Counted from the stretch's first letter, positions 25,951 through 35,097 are shown. The stretch is DNA of 64,000 nucleotides from Flavobacteriaceae bacterium UBA3611 (GCA_002375495.1 DFLU01000009.1:201361-265360); one strand, 5' to 3'. A program made the numbers and translations. Notes: generated by a model from the sequence alone, not told the origin.

Positions 25951-27218
25951 TTTTTTGAAATTGTTTTAGCCGATCGGTAGAAAATCACGGAAGCCAAAAA
26001 GCCAATTCCTGAGAAACCAGCCAATAGCCAAAATACATAATGATGTCCCGTAGCACCTTTCCAACCATCTAAAAAGTACCCCATCATCGGTCCTGCAAAG
26101 ATATCGGGGGTGTACCCAATAAAAGAAATCAGTCCAACAGCCGTTCCTGTAAGAAGCAGCGGGATCTTACCTTCGCGCATCACAGCAAAATAAAGCACCC
26201 GTGCTGCATACACCCCAATAGCGGTAATTATAATAGTGAGGAAGAATAGGGTATTGGTACCCGGCCCAAGGATTCCGGAGGCGAATAAAACAGATCCTAT
26301 GATCGAAAGTAAAAAACCGAGACATAGATAAAGCGAGGGTCTGGCGCGATCGGCTAAAAAACCAATCACCACTCCTACAATGGGTCGTATAAACAATAAA
26401 AAGGTTCCTGTTTTAGCGGCATCTACTTCCGAGTAGAGAAGGACTTCGCGGGCATAGAGCGAAAAGATGTCTGTGATTTTATACCCTACATACGCACAAA
26501 GTATAATGACCATAAGCAACCAAACAGATGGTAACTTAAGTACCGTCCTGATATTTTCTAGGGTGATTTTTTCGCGTATTATTTTCTCTTCGGAAATGGT
26601 CGTTTTTAAAAAGAAGAACACAAAAACACCAATAAGCGCTACCAATACTGCCGAAACATATACAATCATAGAAAACGCATCATTTTGCTGAACTGTATTC
26701 AGTTCGACGCTTTCCGAAGGAATAAAAAGGGAGAATACGTACACGCCCAACAACCCAAAGAGCGCACCTACCAATCCGCGACCTCCATCCAAAAACCCAA
26801 ATGCCTTTCCCTGGTTTGTGGCTCCACCCCAAACCCGAGTTGCTTTTATCATGGGCGCCCAAAACAGGAAGATGGTGGTAAAACCCCAATAGCCATATAA
26901 AATTTGTAGATGCAACAACGACGGGTTACTCGCGTATACGAGTCCGCCCAGGGCTGTCAACACCAAAGCGATTCCCATCAGTTTTCGGGGTTCAAACTTA
27001 TCAGCTAGGGGTCCGCCGACCAGATATGACCCCAATGCTACCAATCCGTAGATGGAGAAACAATACCCGATTTCGGTATTGGTAATATTAAAAACATCCA
27101 AAACGGTGGCGCGAAACACTCGGGCTAAGACGAACGGAAGTATAAATACGGCCTCACCTGCTAAGATAAGTAGCACGATATAGTGTATGGGTTGTTTGGA
27201 CTTTGGTGGATTTGTCAT
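25947..27218 (-). CDS. MFS transporter
   Basis: 423 residues with about 12 membrane helices. The loop between helices 2 and 3 has GGPLADKFEPRKLMG, the major facilitator signature, and the second half repeats a similar loop (GFLADRARPS). The long central loop has charged residues (KTTISEEKIIREK). The substrate is not readable. It ends in a 4-bp convergent overlap with umuC and has a repeat-filled region upstream. Confidence 0.85.
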   Translation of the reverse strand: MTNPPKSKQPIHYIVLLILAGEAVFILPFVLARVFRATVLDVFNITNTEIGYCFSIYGLVALGSYLVGGPLADKFEPRKLMGIALVLTALGGLVYASNPSLLHLQILYGYWGFTTIFLFWAPMIKATRVWGGATNQGKAFGFLDGGRGLVGALFGLLGVYVFSLFIPSESVELNTVQQNDAFSMIVYVSAVLVALIGVFVFFFLKTTISEEKIIREKITLENIRTVLKLPSVWLLMVIILCAYVGYKITDIFSLYAREVLLYSEVDAAKTGTFLLFIRPIVGVVIGFLADRARPSLYLCLGFLLSIIGSVLFASGILGPGTNTLFFLTIIITAIGVYAARVLYFAVMREGKIPLLLTGTAVGLISFIGYTPDIFAGPMMGYFLDGWKGATGHHYVFWLLAGFSGIGFLASVIFYRSAKTISKN

Positions 27219-28243
27219 TTTGCTGCTAGAAAGATAGGGGATTTTGTTGAATGGAGGGTGGAAACAAGTTGCTGGGTGCTGGGTGCTGGATGTTGATTAT
27301 TAGGAGTGAACAGTGAATAGTGAAGGGTGTTGGTGCAGTGTGACAGAAGTTGGAAGCGAGGAGTTGATGGTTGTCGGTTGTTAGTTATGGGTTATCTGTG
27401 AATGTGCGTTATAGGTGCATTGCTTATAATTTGGATGCTCCTAGTCCATATTCCATATTCCATATTCTATAATCGTTGTTGGGTGCTGCACTTCGACGGC
27501 ACTTCGACGGCACTTCGACAGGCTCAGTGTGACAGCTCAGTGTGGCAGCTCAGTGTGACAGAAGTTGGAAGATGGAAGATGGAAGATGGAAGCTTGCCCG
27601 TAACGAACGTACGTTCGGGCGGGTTGGAAGCGAGAAGTTGCTGTTTGTTAGTTATAGGTTGTCTGTGAATGCGCGTTATAGGTGCATTGCTTATAATTTG
27701 GATACTCCTTAGTCCATATTCTATACTCCATATTCTATAATCATTGTTGGGTGCTGCACTTCGACGGCACTTCGACAGCACTTCGACAGGCTCAGTATAA
27801 CAGCTCAGTGTAACAGCTCAGTGTGACAGCTCAGTGTGGCAGCTCAGTGTGACAGCTCAGTGTGACAGAAGTTGGAAGCGAGTTGTTGGTCGTTGGTCTT
27901 TAGTCTTTAGAGAATATTCTGATGCGTACTGAATACTGTTCACTGATTACTGTGTACTTACAACTCATAACTCATAACTCATAACTCTTAACTGATAACT
28001 GCGTTCTGCTTCCTGGTTGATGGTTGCTGGTTGATATAGGTGCATTGCTTATAATTTGGATACTCCTAGTCCATATTCCATACTCCATATTTTATAATCG
28101 TTGTTGGGTGCTGCACTTCGACAGCACTTCGACTGCGCTCAGTGTGACAGCTCAGTGTAACAGCTCAGTGTGACAGAAGTTGGAAGTCTCTTTTGTCTTT
28201 TTTCCTCGAATAGCTCTTTTCCTTTTTCCAACATAGTCACTTT
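27219..28243. repeat. gene-free region of composite tandem repeats, three long units
   Basis: Three copies of a long unit lie at 27411-27561, 27678-27868 and 28036-28176. Each opens with ATAGGTGCATTGC, passes a stretch made of CCATATTC-like words, then has 11-mers (GCACTTCGACN: 3, 3 and 2 copies) and 13-mers (CTCAGTGTGACAG: 3, 6 and 3 copies), followed by AAGTTGGAAG. Heptamers GGAAGAT (27567-27592) and GCTGGGT (27271-27291) sit beside them. The region is rich in near-duplicates of short words and has no convincing gene. The same modules occur inverted at 4907-5061. Confidence 0.85.
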
Positions 28244-28330
28244 GCGTTAGGGATAGTAGCTAGCTACCGTGTAGCGCGAATAGCCCGACCCCCGATACCC
28301 CGATAGCTATCGGGGCGGGGGAACGCCCTA
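28244..28330. other. GC-rich structured element upstream of dnaK
   Basis: Nested pairings: TAGGG (28248-28252) with CCCTA (28326-28330); a perfect 12-base palindrome GTAGCTAGCTAC (28256-28267); CCCCC (28289-28293) with GGGGG (28317-28321); and inside it a perfect 18-base palindrome CCCCGATAGCTATCGGGG (28298-28315). It is far richer in GC than its surroundings. It may be a structured RNA, a strong terminator-like stem or a mobile repeat; no T tract follows. Confidence 0.5.
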
Positions 28331-28336
28331 GTTCTC

Positions 28337-28385
28337 GATACATCCCGAAAGTCGTTGGGACACTCGAACTGACGGGTGATGTATC
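28337..28385. repeat. long hairpin with GATACATCCCG arms
   Basis: GATACATCCCG (28337-28347) pairs with CGGGTGATGTATC (28373-28385), 11-12 pairs with one bulged T, around a 25-base loop. It ends only 4 bases before the TGACAT inverted repeat of the dnaK promoter. It resembles a dispersed intergenic hairpin rather than a terminator. Confidence 0.5.
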
Positions 28386-28389
28386 AAAT

Positions 28390-28414
28390 TGACATTGTTT
28401 CTGCCACGATGTCA
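28390..28414 (+). promoter_or_regulatory. inverted repeat upstream of the dnaK promoter
   Basis: TGACAT (28390-28395) and ATGTCA (28409-28414) form an inverted repeat with a 13-base spacer, 12 bases upstream of the -24 box. It could be an activator or repressor site for the heat-shock gene. Confidence 0.45.
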
Positions 28415-28426
28415 GTTGTTTTTGCT

Positions 28427-28441
28427 TGGCACATTCCTTGA
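28427..28441 (+). promoter_or_regulatory. sigma-54-like -24/-12 promoter of dnaK
   Basis: TGGCAC (28427-28432), five bases, then TTGA (28438-28441). The sigma-54 consensus is TGGCAC-N5-TTGCA, so the -24 half is perfect and the -12 half has GA for GC. The dnaK ATG follows 51 bases later. No TAnnTTTG box is obvious closer in. Confidence 0.5.
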
Positions 28442-28492
28442 CTTATAGAGAGCGTAAGAAAATTCAATTTAAAAATATATAACACTAATAAT

Positions 28493-30418
28493 ATGAGTAA
28501 AATAATTGGAATCGACTTAGGGACCACCAACTCTTGCGTTGCCGTAATGGAAGGTAGTGAGCCAACGGTAATCCCTAACGCCGAAGGAAAAAGAACAACC
28601 CCCTCAGTGATTGCATTTGTTGAAGGTGGTGAAATTAAAGTAGGAGATCCTGCAAAACGCCAGGCGGTGACCAACCCAACAAAAACGGTGGCATCTATCA
28701 AGCGTTTTATGGGGAACAAATTCTCTGAATCGAAAAAAGAAGCCGATCGTGCTGCCTACAAAGTGGTAAAAGGTGAAAATGATACCGCTCGTGTAGATAT
28801 TGACGGACGTATGTATACACCTCAAGAATTGAGTGCGATGATTCTTCAGAAAATGAAGAAAACAGCCGAAGATTACTTAGGTCAGGACGTAACCCGTGCA
28901 GTAATTACCGTACCTGCATACTTTAACGACAGTCAGCGACAAGCCACTAAAGAGGCTGGTGAAATTGCTGGATTGAAAGTAGAGCGAATCATTAATGAGC
29001 CTACTGCTGCAGCATTAGCGTACGGTCTAGATAAAAAAGATACCGATCAGAGGATTGTAGTATTCGACTTTGGTGGTGGTACACATGATGTGTCTATCCT
29101 TGAATTGGGAGATGGCGTATTTGAAGTATTGGCTACCGATGGTGATACCCACTTAGGTGGTGATGATGTAGATGAAAAAATCATCGACTGGTTGGCAGAT
29201 GAGTTCCAGAAGGAAGAAGACCTAGATCTTCGTAAAGACCCAATGGCACTGCAACGTTTAAAAGAAGCTGCTGAAAAGGCAAAAATCGAATTGTCTTCTT
29301 CAACACAAACTGAAATCAATTTGCCTTATGTAACTGCAACATCTAGCGGACCGAAGCACTTGGTGAAGACGTTAACGCGTTCTAAGTTTGAGCAGTTGAT
29401 TGACGATTTGGTAAAGCGTACCATCGCTCCTTGTGAGAAAGCATTGAAAGCTGCTGGATTATCTAAGAGTGATATCGATGAGATTATTTTGGTAGGTGGT
29501 TCTACACGTATTCCTGCAGTTCAGGAAGCGGTAGAGAAATTCTTCGGAAAAGCACCTAGCAAAGGAGTAAACCCAGATGAAGTTGTAGCCGTAGGTGCTG
29601 CGATCCAGGGTGGGGTACTCACCGGAGATGTAAAAGATGTATTGTTGTTAGACGTAACTCCACTTTCATTAGGTATTGAAACCATGGGAAGTGTGATGAC
29701 GAAACTTATCGACGCCAACACAACCATCCCAACGAAGAAAAGTCAGGTATTCTCGACTGCGGCCGACAATCAGCCAAGTGTAGAGATTCACGTACTGCAA
29801 GGAGAGCGCCCGATGGCGAACGACAACAAGACCATTGGTCGTTTCCACCTAGACGGCATTCCACCAGCACAACGTGGTGTACCGCAAATTGAGGTAACTT
29901 TCGATATTGATGCCAATGGTATCATTAAAGTAAGTGCTGAAGATAAAGCTACTGGTAAGAAACAGGATATCAGAATTGAAGCTTCTTCTGGATTGACTGA
30001 AGAGGAAATCAAGAAGATGAAGCAAGAAGCAGAAGCGAATGCTGAAACTGATAAAAAAGCCAAAGAGGCTGCCGATAAGATCAATGAAGCCGACGGAATG
30101 ATTTTCCAAACGGAGAAGTTGCTGAAAGAATCTGGCGATAAGTTGTCTGAAGATAACAAAACCAAGATTGAAGGAGCTTTGGAAGAACTGAAGAAAGCGT
30201 ACGAAACCAGAGAGGTTGAGAAAATCCAACCTGCGTTAGATAACATTAACGAAATCTGGAAATCGGCAAGCGAAGAAATCTACAAGGCACAAGCCGAAGC
30301 ACAAGGACAACAAGGTGCTCCTACAGGCGAACCTGCAGGAGATGCTGGTGAAAGCCAATCGTCTAACGAAGGTGAAGGAGCCGACGTAGAAGACGTAGAT
30401 TTTGAGGAAGTTAAGTAA
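28493..30418 (+). CDS. dnaK: molecular chaperone DnaK (Hsp70)
   Basis: 641 residues. ATP-driven chaperone working with DnaJ and GrpE, neither of which is in the window. N-terminal ATPase with GIDLGTTNSCVAVMEG (5-20), the DFGGGTHDVSIL and GGSTRIPAVQ motifs; substrate-binding domain with the linker DVLLLDVTPLSLGIETMG; and the acidic C-terminus DVEDVDFEEVK. Gln/Gly-rich tail stretch at about 604-630. Length is standard. It is monocistronic, with its own terminator, and preceded by unusual regulatory DNA. Confidence 0.98.
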   Translation: MSKIIGIDLGTTNSCVAVMEGSEPTVIPNAEGKRTTPSVIAFVEGGEIKVGDPAKRQAVTNPTKTVASIKRFMGNKFSESKKEADRAAYKVVKGENDTARVDIDGRMYTPQELSAMILQKMKKTAEDYLGQDVTRAVITVPAYFNDSQRQATKEAGEIAGLKVERIINEPTAAALAYGLDKKDTDQRIVVFDFGGGTHDVSILELGDGVFEVLATDGDTHLGGDDVDEKIIDWLADEFQKEEDLDLRKDPMALQRLKEAAEKAKIELSSSTQTEINLPYVTATSSGPKHLVKTLTRSKFEQLIDDLVKRTIAPCEKALKAAGLSKSDIDEIILVGGSTRIPAVQEAVEKFFGKAPSKGVNPDEVVAVGAAIQGGVLTGDVKDVLLLDVTPLSLGIETMGSVMTKLIDANTTIPTKKSQVFSTAADNQPSVEIHVLQGERPMANDNKTIGRFHLDGIPPAQRGVPQIEVTFDIDANGIIKVSAEDKATGKKQDIRIEASSGLTEEEIKKMKQEAEANAETDKKAKEAADKINEADGMIFQTEKLLKESGDKLSEDNKTKIEGALEELKKAYETREVEKIQPALDNINEIWKSASEEIYKAQAEAQGQQGAPTGEPAGDAGESQSSNEGEGADVEDVDFEEVK

Positions 30419-30429
30419 GCAGGGAACCA

Positions 30430-30450
30430 AAATGGCAATGCCATTTTGAA
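30430..30450. other. perfect 21-base dyad after dnaK
   Basis: CAAAATGGCA, one base, TGCCATTTTG: a perfect dyad starting about 12 bases after the dnaK stop, with a second small stem (cgct/agcg near 30465-30477) following. Neither has a T tract, so they probably stabilise the 3' end of the message. Confidence 0.4.
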
Positions 30451-30511
30451 TGAATCGCTTATCCCGCTGCAAAGCGGATCTTAACACCTTCAGAAATATA
30501 TTTAGAAGTAG

Positions 30512-30546
30512 AAATCCCAATCTAGCAATAGGTTGGGATTTTTTTT
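30512..30546 (+). terminator. terminator of dnaK
   Basis: AAATCCCAA-T-CTA (30512-30524) pairs with TAG-G-TTGGGATTT (30529-30541) over a 4-base loop, followed by six or more T residues. Confidence 0.85.
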
Positions 30547-30590
30547 GGTGGCTGAGTGTAGTGCCAGTGGCGCAACGTATCGAAGCCACC
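30547..30590. repeat. intergenic hairpin element, copy 2
   Basis: GGTGGC (30547-30552) pairs with GCCACC (30585-30590); it has GGCTGAGTG at the left and TATCGAAGCC at the right, as at 7933-7977. It sits directly after the dnaK terminator. The rest of 30591-30738 is AT-rich with a possible -7 box TATCTTTC at 30686-30693. Confidence 0.55.
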
Positions 30591-30738
30591 TTGGTGTTGG
30601 GTTGTTTTTACCCAGGATCATAAAAAGATCATTTTTTATACCATTTTACGTATAAACACCTATTTTACAGTAATTTAAGTAATTGTATCTTTCGTTTTGA
30701 GTAGTGTATTCACCTCATACCAATAATACTTAAATCGT

Positions 30739-33162
30739 ATGCGTTCTTCCGTCCAAAAATCTGAAGCAAACAATCTACCCACAACTGCACCCCAGCATAC
30801 CGAAGCGCCGTGCCATTGTGAAACTTCGATTCACGATAACCGCCCCGAGACCGCTGCACAATTACAACTTCAAAAAATAGCAAATGGTGGCGTGCAAGCT
30901 ACTCGTATTGCCCAACTACAGCAATTGGCGAATAACAATACACAACCAGCTATCATTCAAAAAAAGGAAAACAAAACAGGCTTACCCGACCAGCTCAAAT
31001 CAGGAATCGAACAGCTCTCAGGCCATTCTATGGACGATGTGAAAGTACATCGTAATTCTGACAAACCTGCAACACTACAGGCGCATGCGTATGCACAAGG
31101 CACCGATATACATTTGGGTCCGGGACAAGAAAAACACCTACCACATGAAGCTTGGCATGTGGTGCAACAAAAACAGGGTAGGGTGAAACCAACGTTGCAA
31201 ATGCGGGGTCACGTAAATGTGAACGATGATATGGGTTTAGAAAAGGAAGCAGATGTCATGGGGGCAAAGGCCATGCACATCGTTCAGAAAAAAGAAGCAG
31301 GTGAGACCGATTCCGAAGAAAAGAAAGCCAAAAAGATAGAAAAAGACAGTAGCTGTAATGCAAGTCTGGGTGGGAAAGGCGGATTTAGTGCTGCCACCGA
31401 TTCGTTGCTCACCAAATCTGACAATTTGTACGCGAAGATGGTACAGCGGAAGGGTTTGGTAGAAAATAAGAGTTCAAGTTTAGGGAATGTTGTTCAGAGA
31501 ATAGAAATAACAGTAGACTATCAGTCTGTTATTATAATTGCAAAGCAGATAATCTCAATTCTAAAAGCTATGGCGCCTGTTCATCGTGGTGGCGATAAAG
31601 AAGAGTCTGAGGCATTTGTGTCAGATCAACGCAGGTTGCTTGATACTACAGATTTGTTACTGCGTAAAATTCAACATTTTCGTTCTACAGATATGGGCAA
31701 GGTAAGTGCTGAGAAGGCAAACCAAGCGTTGGCTTTTGAGTTAAATGAATTAAGGGAAATGGCAACGGCAATAAAACAAAAATGGTTTGATAAGGCCTCC
31801 CGGCAATCTTTAGAGAGAGAGCGTTTGCGCCCTGAATATTATGAAGCGCTAGCTGAAGATTCTGAGACCACCAGAACTCATACAAGTCATTCACACATCA
31901 AAACATTTCCTCTGAAACAAATACCCTTTAAGCTATTGCCCGCTACTTTGCGGAAACAAATGGAAGCCATAAGCCAATTGAGAGGCGACAGAAGACTTGA
32001 AGAACATGAAGAAGAATTGGTAAAGCCAAGATCATTTCATCAAAATGAACATGGCATGTTACCGTATGTTTCTTATACGAAGCCTAGAGCAAGAAAGCAA
32101 GGTAAATCTGATGGTAACGAATATGAAAGTAAAATAACAAGGTCTGAGTTTATCAACATAGATGATGTCTCTGGAGCACGTAGGGGGATCATCGAAGCCT
32201 TTGAAGCTGAATATTTTAAAACATTAAGGGCAAGTGATGTTCGAAAGGATAGGGGTAGAATTGAACAGGAGCAAGAACAAGCCCACATAGCAAAACACAA
32301 AGGGAAACACAGAGTCCCCGAATTTGAGGCAGACTATACCGGGTTTGAATTTAATGATGGAAATACACCTTATTTTATGGACCCGATGGATAATAGGCAG
32401 ACTGGTAAAGCTGTATCGGGTAGTAGCCGCATCGGCAGAAGAGATGACTACCAAAGTCAGATACCACCGTATACAGAACATACCATTCCAGCAGAGGTTA
32501 TCGCCGTAAAACAGGGTGGGGGTAGAATTTTATACAATTACCATACAGGAAAATTTTACATTACCTTATCCCATTACGATAACTTCATTGAAATAACAGG
32601 AGCACCGCGTCTTGAAGCAGAACATGCCGCTACTGCTTCCTCTTCTGCTTCCGCTTCAGCAACATCAACTTCATCTAGGTTGGAAGAAGAAGGAACTTCT
32701 ACAGCTATCCATTCGTTTCACGAACCAATGGACGAAGCATTGGAAGCCGGTTTACAAGCTTCGGAATTGCACATAGCAACCGCAGAAGGTATAACTGAAT
32801 TTTTTAATATTGGCCATGCTTCTGGAACTTGGAATGCTTGTTTGATAGGTTCTATATTGGCGACTGTTTTCGACCGTAAAGCAACACCTGAAGAGGTTGC
32901 TATAATTCGAGAACTGCCCGCAGTGGCCGCTTTAGAAGAAATACAAGCTGAGGAACCTATTGATATAACTTCAGATGCAGGGCATACCATTATCCATGCT
33001 ATCAATGCGCACCATGAAGTAAATTTGGCAGTTTATCTTGTAAATCCTAACCCTGATGAGGGTCCGCCAATAGAGACACCAATTGTTGCAGGTGTAACCC
33101 CTTGTTATATTTATGCGGCCCCAGGGCATTTCATACCCGTGTTCAAAAAGGAAGGGCAATAG
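30739..33162 (+). CDS. DUF4157 (eCIS-core) protein with possible C-terminal cysteine protease domain
   Basis: 807 residues. Residues about 82-160 are a DUF4157/eCIS core domain: LKSGIEQLSGHSMDDVKVH, AHAYAQGTDIHLGPG and the metal-site-like HEAWH (136-140) followed by VVQQKQG. Such domains occur on effectors loaded into extracellular contractile injection systems and on polymorphic toxins. The middle (about 240-640) is unrecognised, with a low-complexity Ala/Ser/Thr stretch near 625-650. The C-terminus has WNACLIGS (Cys701) and ends with PGHFIPVF (His797), the order and spacing seen in OTU-like or papain-like cysteine proteases; this domain call is tentative. No signal peptide and no eCIS structural genes are nearby. 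Confidence 0.72.
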   Translation: MRSSVQKSEANNLPTTAPQHTEAPCHCETSIHDNRPETAAQLQLQKIANGGVQATRIAQLQQLANNNTQPAIIQKKENKTGLPDQLKSGIEQLSGHSMDDVKVHRNSDKPATLQAHAYAQGTDIHLGPGQEKHLPHEAWHVVQQKQGRVKPTLQMRGHVNVNDDMGLEKEADVMGAKAMHIVQKKEAGETDSEEKKAKKIEKDSSCNASLGGKGGFSAATDSLLTKSDNLYAKMVQRKGLVENKSSSLGNVVQRIEITVDYQSVIIIAKQIISILKAMAPVHRGGDKEESEAFVSDQRRLLDTTDLLLRKIQHFRSTDMGKVSAEKANQALAFELNELREMATAIKQKWFDKASRQSLERERLRPEYYEALAEDSETTRTHTSHSHIKTFPLKQIPFKLLPATLRKQMEAISQLRGDRRLEEHEEELVKPRSFHQNEHGMLPYVSYTKPRARKQGKSDGNEYESKITRSEFINIDDVSGARRGIIEAFEAEYFKTLRASDVRKDRGRIEQEQEQAHIAKHKGKHRVPEFEADYTGFEFNDGNTPYFMDPMDNRQTGKAVSGSSRIGRRDDYQSQIPPYTEHTIPAEVIAVKQGGGRILYNYHTGKFYITLSHYDNFIEITGAPRLEAEHAATASSSASASATSTSSRLEEEGTSTAIHSFHEPMDEALEAGLQASELHIATAEGITEFFNIGHASGTWNACLIGSILATVFDRKATPEEVAIIRELPAVAALEEIQAEEPIDITSDAGHTIIHAINAHHEVNLAVYLVNPNPDEGPPIETPIVAGVTPCYIYAAPGHFIPVFKKEGQ

Positions 33163-33189
33163 CTGAGGCTACTTAAAACCTGAGGCTGT

Positions 33190-35097
33190 TTACAGCGCAT
33201 TGTCCATAATCGCTTCCACAACCTCCGGATTTAACAACGTGCTTGTATCACCCAAATTGCTCATATCATTGCTTGCTATTTTCCGCAGAATGCGTCGCAT
33301 GATTTTTCCGCTTCGCGTTTTTGGCAAACCATCGGTAAACTGAATTTTATCCAACTTGGCAATGGGTCCGATCTGTTCGGTAATAAGCTGGTTGATTTCT
33401 GTACGCAGATTGTCATGGTTTCTACTTTCGCCTGTCTCTTTCAGTGTTACATATCCGTAGAGCGCATTTCCCTTAATGTCGTGTGGAAAACCAACAATGG
33501 CACTCTCGGCTACGGCAGGATGCTCGTTGATCGTATCTTCTATGGGTGCGGTACCTAAATTATGTCCAGAAACGATAATCACGTCGTCTACACGCCCTGT
33601 AATTCGATAATAGCCAACTTCATCGCGAAGTGCACCATCACCTGTAAAATACATGTTTTTATAGGCCGAAAAATAGGTGTCCTTGTAGCGTTGGTGGTTC
33701 CCCCAGATAGTTCTAGCGATACTGGGCCACGGAAATTTTATACACAAACGTCCGTCTACTTGGTTTCCCTGGATTTCTGTTCCATTTTCGTCCAATAACG
33801 CGGGTTGAATCCCGATAAAAGGCAAGGTAGCGTAGGTGGGTTTGGTTGGTGTTGCAAACGCAATAGGTGTAATCATGATGCCGCCCGTTTCCGTTTGCCA
33901 CCACGTATCTACAATGGGAGCTTTTCGTTTTCCTACGTTATCATCATACCAATGCCAGGCTTCTTCGTTAATGGGTTCGCCCACTGTTCCCAATACCTTT
34001 AACGAAGATAGGTCGTGTTTTTCTACCAATTCAACTCCTTCTTTGGCTAATGCCCTGATGGCCGTAGGCGCCGTATAGAATTGATTTACGTTGTGTTTTG
34101 CGACAACTTCCCAGAATCTTCCAAAATCGGGATAGCTCGGTACGCCTTCAAACATCACGGTGGTAGCTCCGTTGCACAACGGCCCGTACACAATGTAACT
34201 ATGGCCTGTAATCCAGCCGATATCGGCAGTACACCAATACACGTCTTCTTCTCTATATTGAAATACATTCTTAAACGTATAGGCTGTATATACCATATAA
34301 CCGCCAGTGGTATGCACCATTCCTTTTGGTTTGCCGGTTGAACCTGAAGTATATAAAATAAACAGCGGGTCTTCAGCATCCATCACTTCGGCCTTTCCTT
34401 CTTCGGAAGCTGCATCTAACAACGGTTGTAACCAATAATCGCGTCCGTCTTTCATATTAACATCCGTTTGTATACGCTTCGCGACCAATACTGAATCTAC
34501 AGAAGGGCAATCGGTCAGGGCTTCGTCTACAATACTTTTTAAATCGATGGTTTTAGCACCACGGAAGGATCCATCACTTGTGATCACGATCTTACAAGAT
34601 GAATCGTTAATGCGTGTGGCCAAAGCATTTGCTGAAAATCCAGCAAAAACTACCGAATGTATAGCGCCAATTCTAGCGCATGCCAATACTGAAATCGCCA
34701 ATTCTGGAATCATGGGGAGGTAGATGCACACCCGATCTCCCTTTTTGATGCCTTGGTCTCTCAAAACATTTGCAAACTTATTCACGCGTTCGTACAATTG
34801 GCGATATGTGATGTGTTCTGCTGACTCGTCAGGATTGTTAGGTTCAAAAATGATCGCGGTTTTATCGCCCCGGGTTGCCAGATGTCGGTCTATACAGTTT
34901 TCGGTGATGTTTAGTTTTGCGCCTTCAAACCAAGTGATTTCTGGCGTATCGAAGTCCCATTTCAGAACCTGGTTCCATTTTTTTCGCCATAGAAAATGTT
35001 CTTCGGCAATTTCTTCCCAAAAAGATTCTGGGTTGTTCACCGATTTACGATAGACCTGATAGTATTCTTCTAAATGCTTAATGTGGTAATTGCTCAT
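33190..35097 (-). CDS. acs: acetate-CoA ligase (AMP-forming)
   Basis: 635 residues. It activates acetate to acetyl-CoA via acetyl-AMP. Visible: the AMP-binding loop YTSGSTGKPKGMVHTTGGY, WWQTETGG, the YFTGDGA motif, the hinge ITGRVDDVI and the catalytic lysine near the end (LPKTRSGKIMRR), which is the site commonly acetylated. Length is typical. It lies downstream of an aldehyde dehydrogenase and DUF779 gene on the same strand, so aldehyde-derived acetate could be used directly. It converges on the DUF4157 gene with 27 bp between. Confidence 0.96.
   Translation of the reverse strand: MSNYHIKHLEEYYQVYRKSVNNPESFWEEIAEEHFLWRKKWNQVLKWDFDTPEITWFEGAKLNITENCIDRHLATRGDKTAIIFEPNNPDESAEHITYRQLYERVNKFANVLRDQGIKKGDRVCIYLPMIPELAISVLACARIGAIHSVVFAGFSANALATRINDSSCKIVITSDGSFRGAKTIDLKSIVDEALTDCPSVDSVLVAKRIQTDVNMKDGRDYWLQPLLDAASEEGKAEVMDAEDPLFILYTSGSTGKPKGMVHTTGGYMVYTAYTFKNVFQYREEDVYWCTADIGWITGHSYIVYGPLCNGATTVMFEGVPSYPDFGRFWEVVAKHNVNQFYTAPTAIRALAKEGVELVEKHDLSSLKVLGTVGEPINEEAWHWYDDNVGKRKAPIVDTWWQTETGGIMITPIAFATPTKPTYATLPFIGIQPALLDENGTEIQGNQVDGRLCIKFPWPSIARTIWGNHQRYKDTYFSAYKNMYFTGDGALRDEVGYYRITGRVDDVIIVSGHNLGTAPIEDTINEHPAVAESAIVGFPHDIKGNALYGYVTLKETGESRNHDNLRTEINQLITEQIGPIAKLDKIQFTDGLPKTRSGKIMRRILRKIASNDMSNLGDTSTLLNPEVVEAIMDNAL

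Noticed and set aside
27402..27668. 88-residue frame in the repeat region
   Set aside because: It runs through the 11-, 13- and 7-bp repeats, has no homology-like motif and no promoter or ribosome site; it is a by-product of repeat sequence.
28384..28719. 111-residue minus-strand frame over the start of dnaK
   Set aside because: It is a shadow of dnaK codons and crosses the dnaK promoter.
30739..33162. Part of an eCIS or phage-tail operon
   Set aside because: Neighbours are dnaK and acs; no sheath, tube, baseplate or AAA ATPase genes occur in the window.
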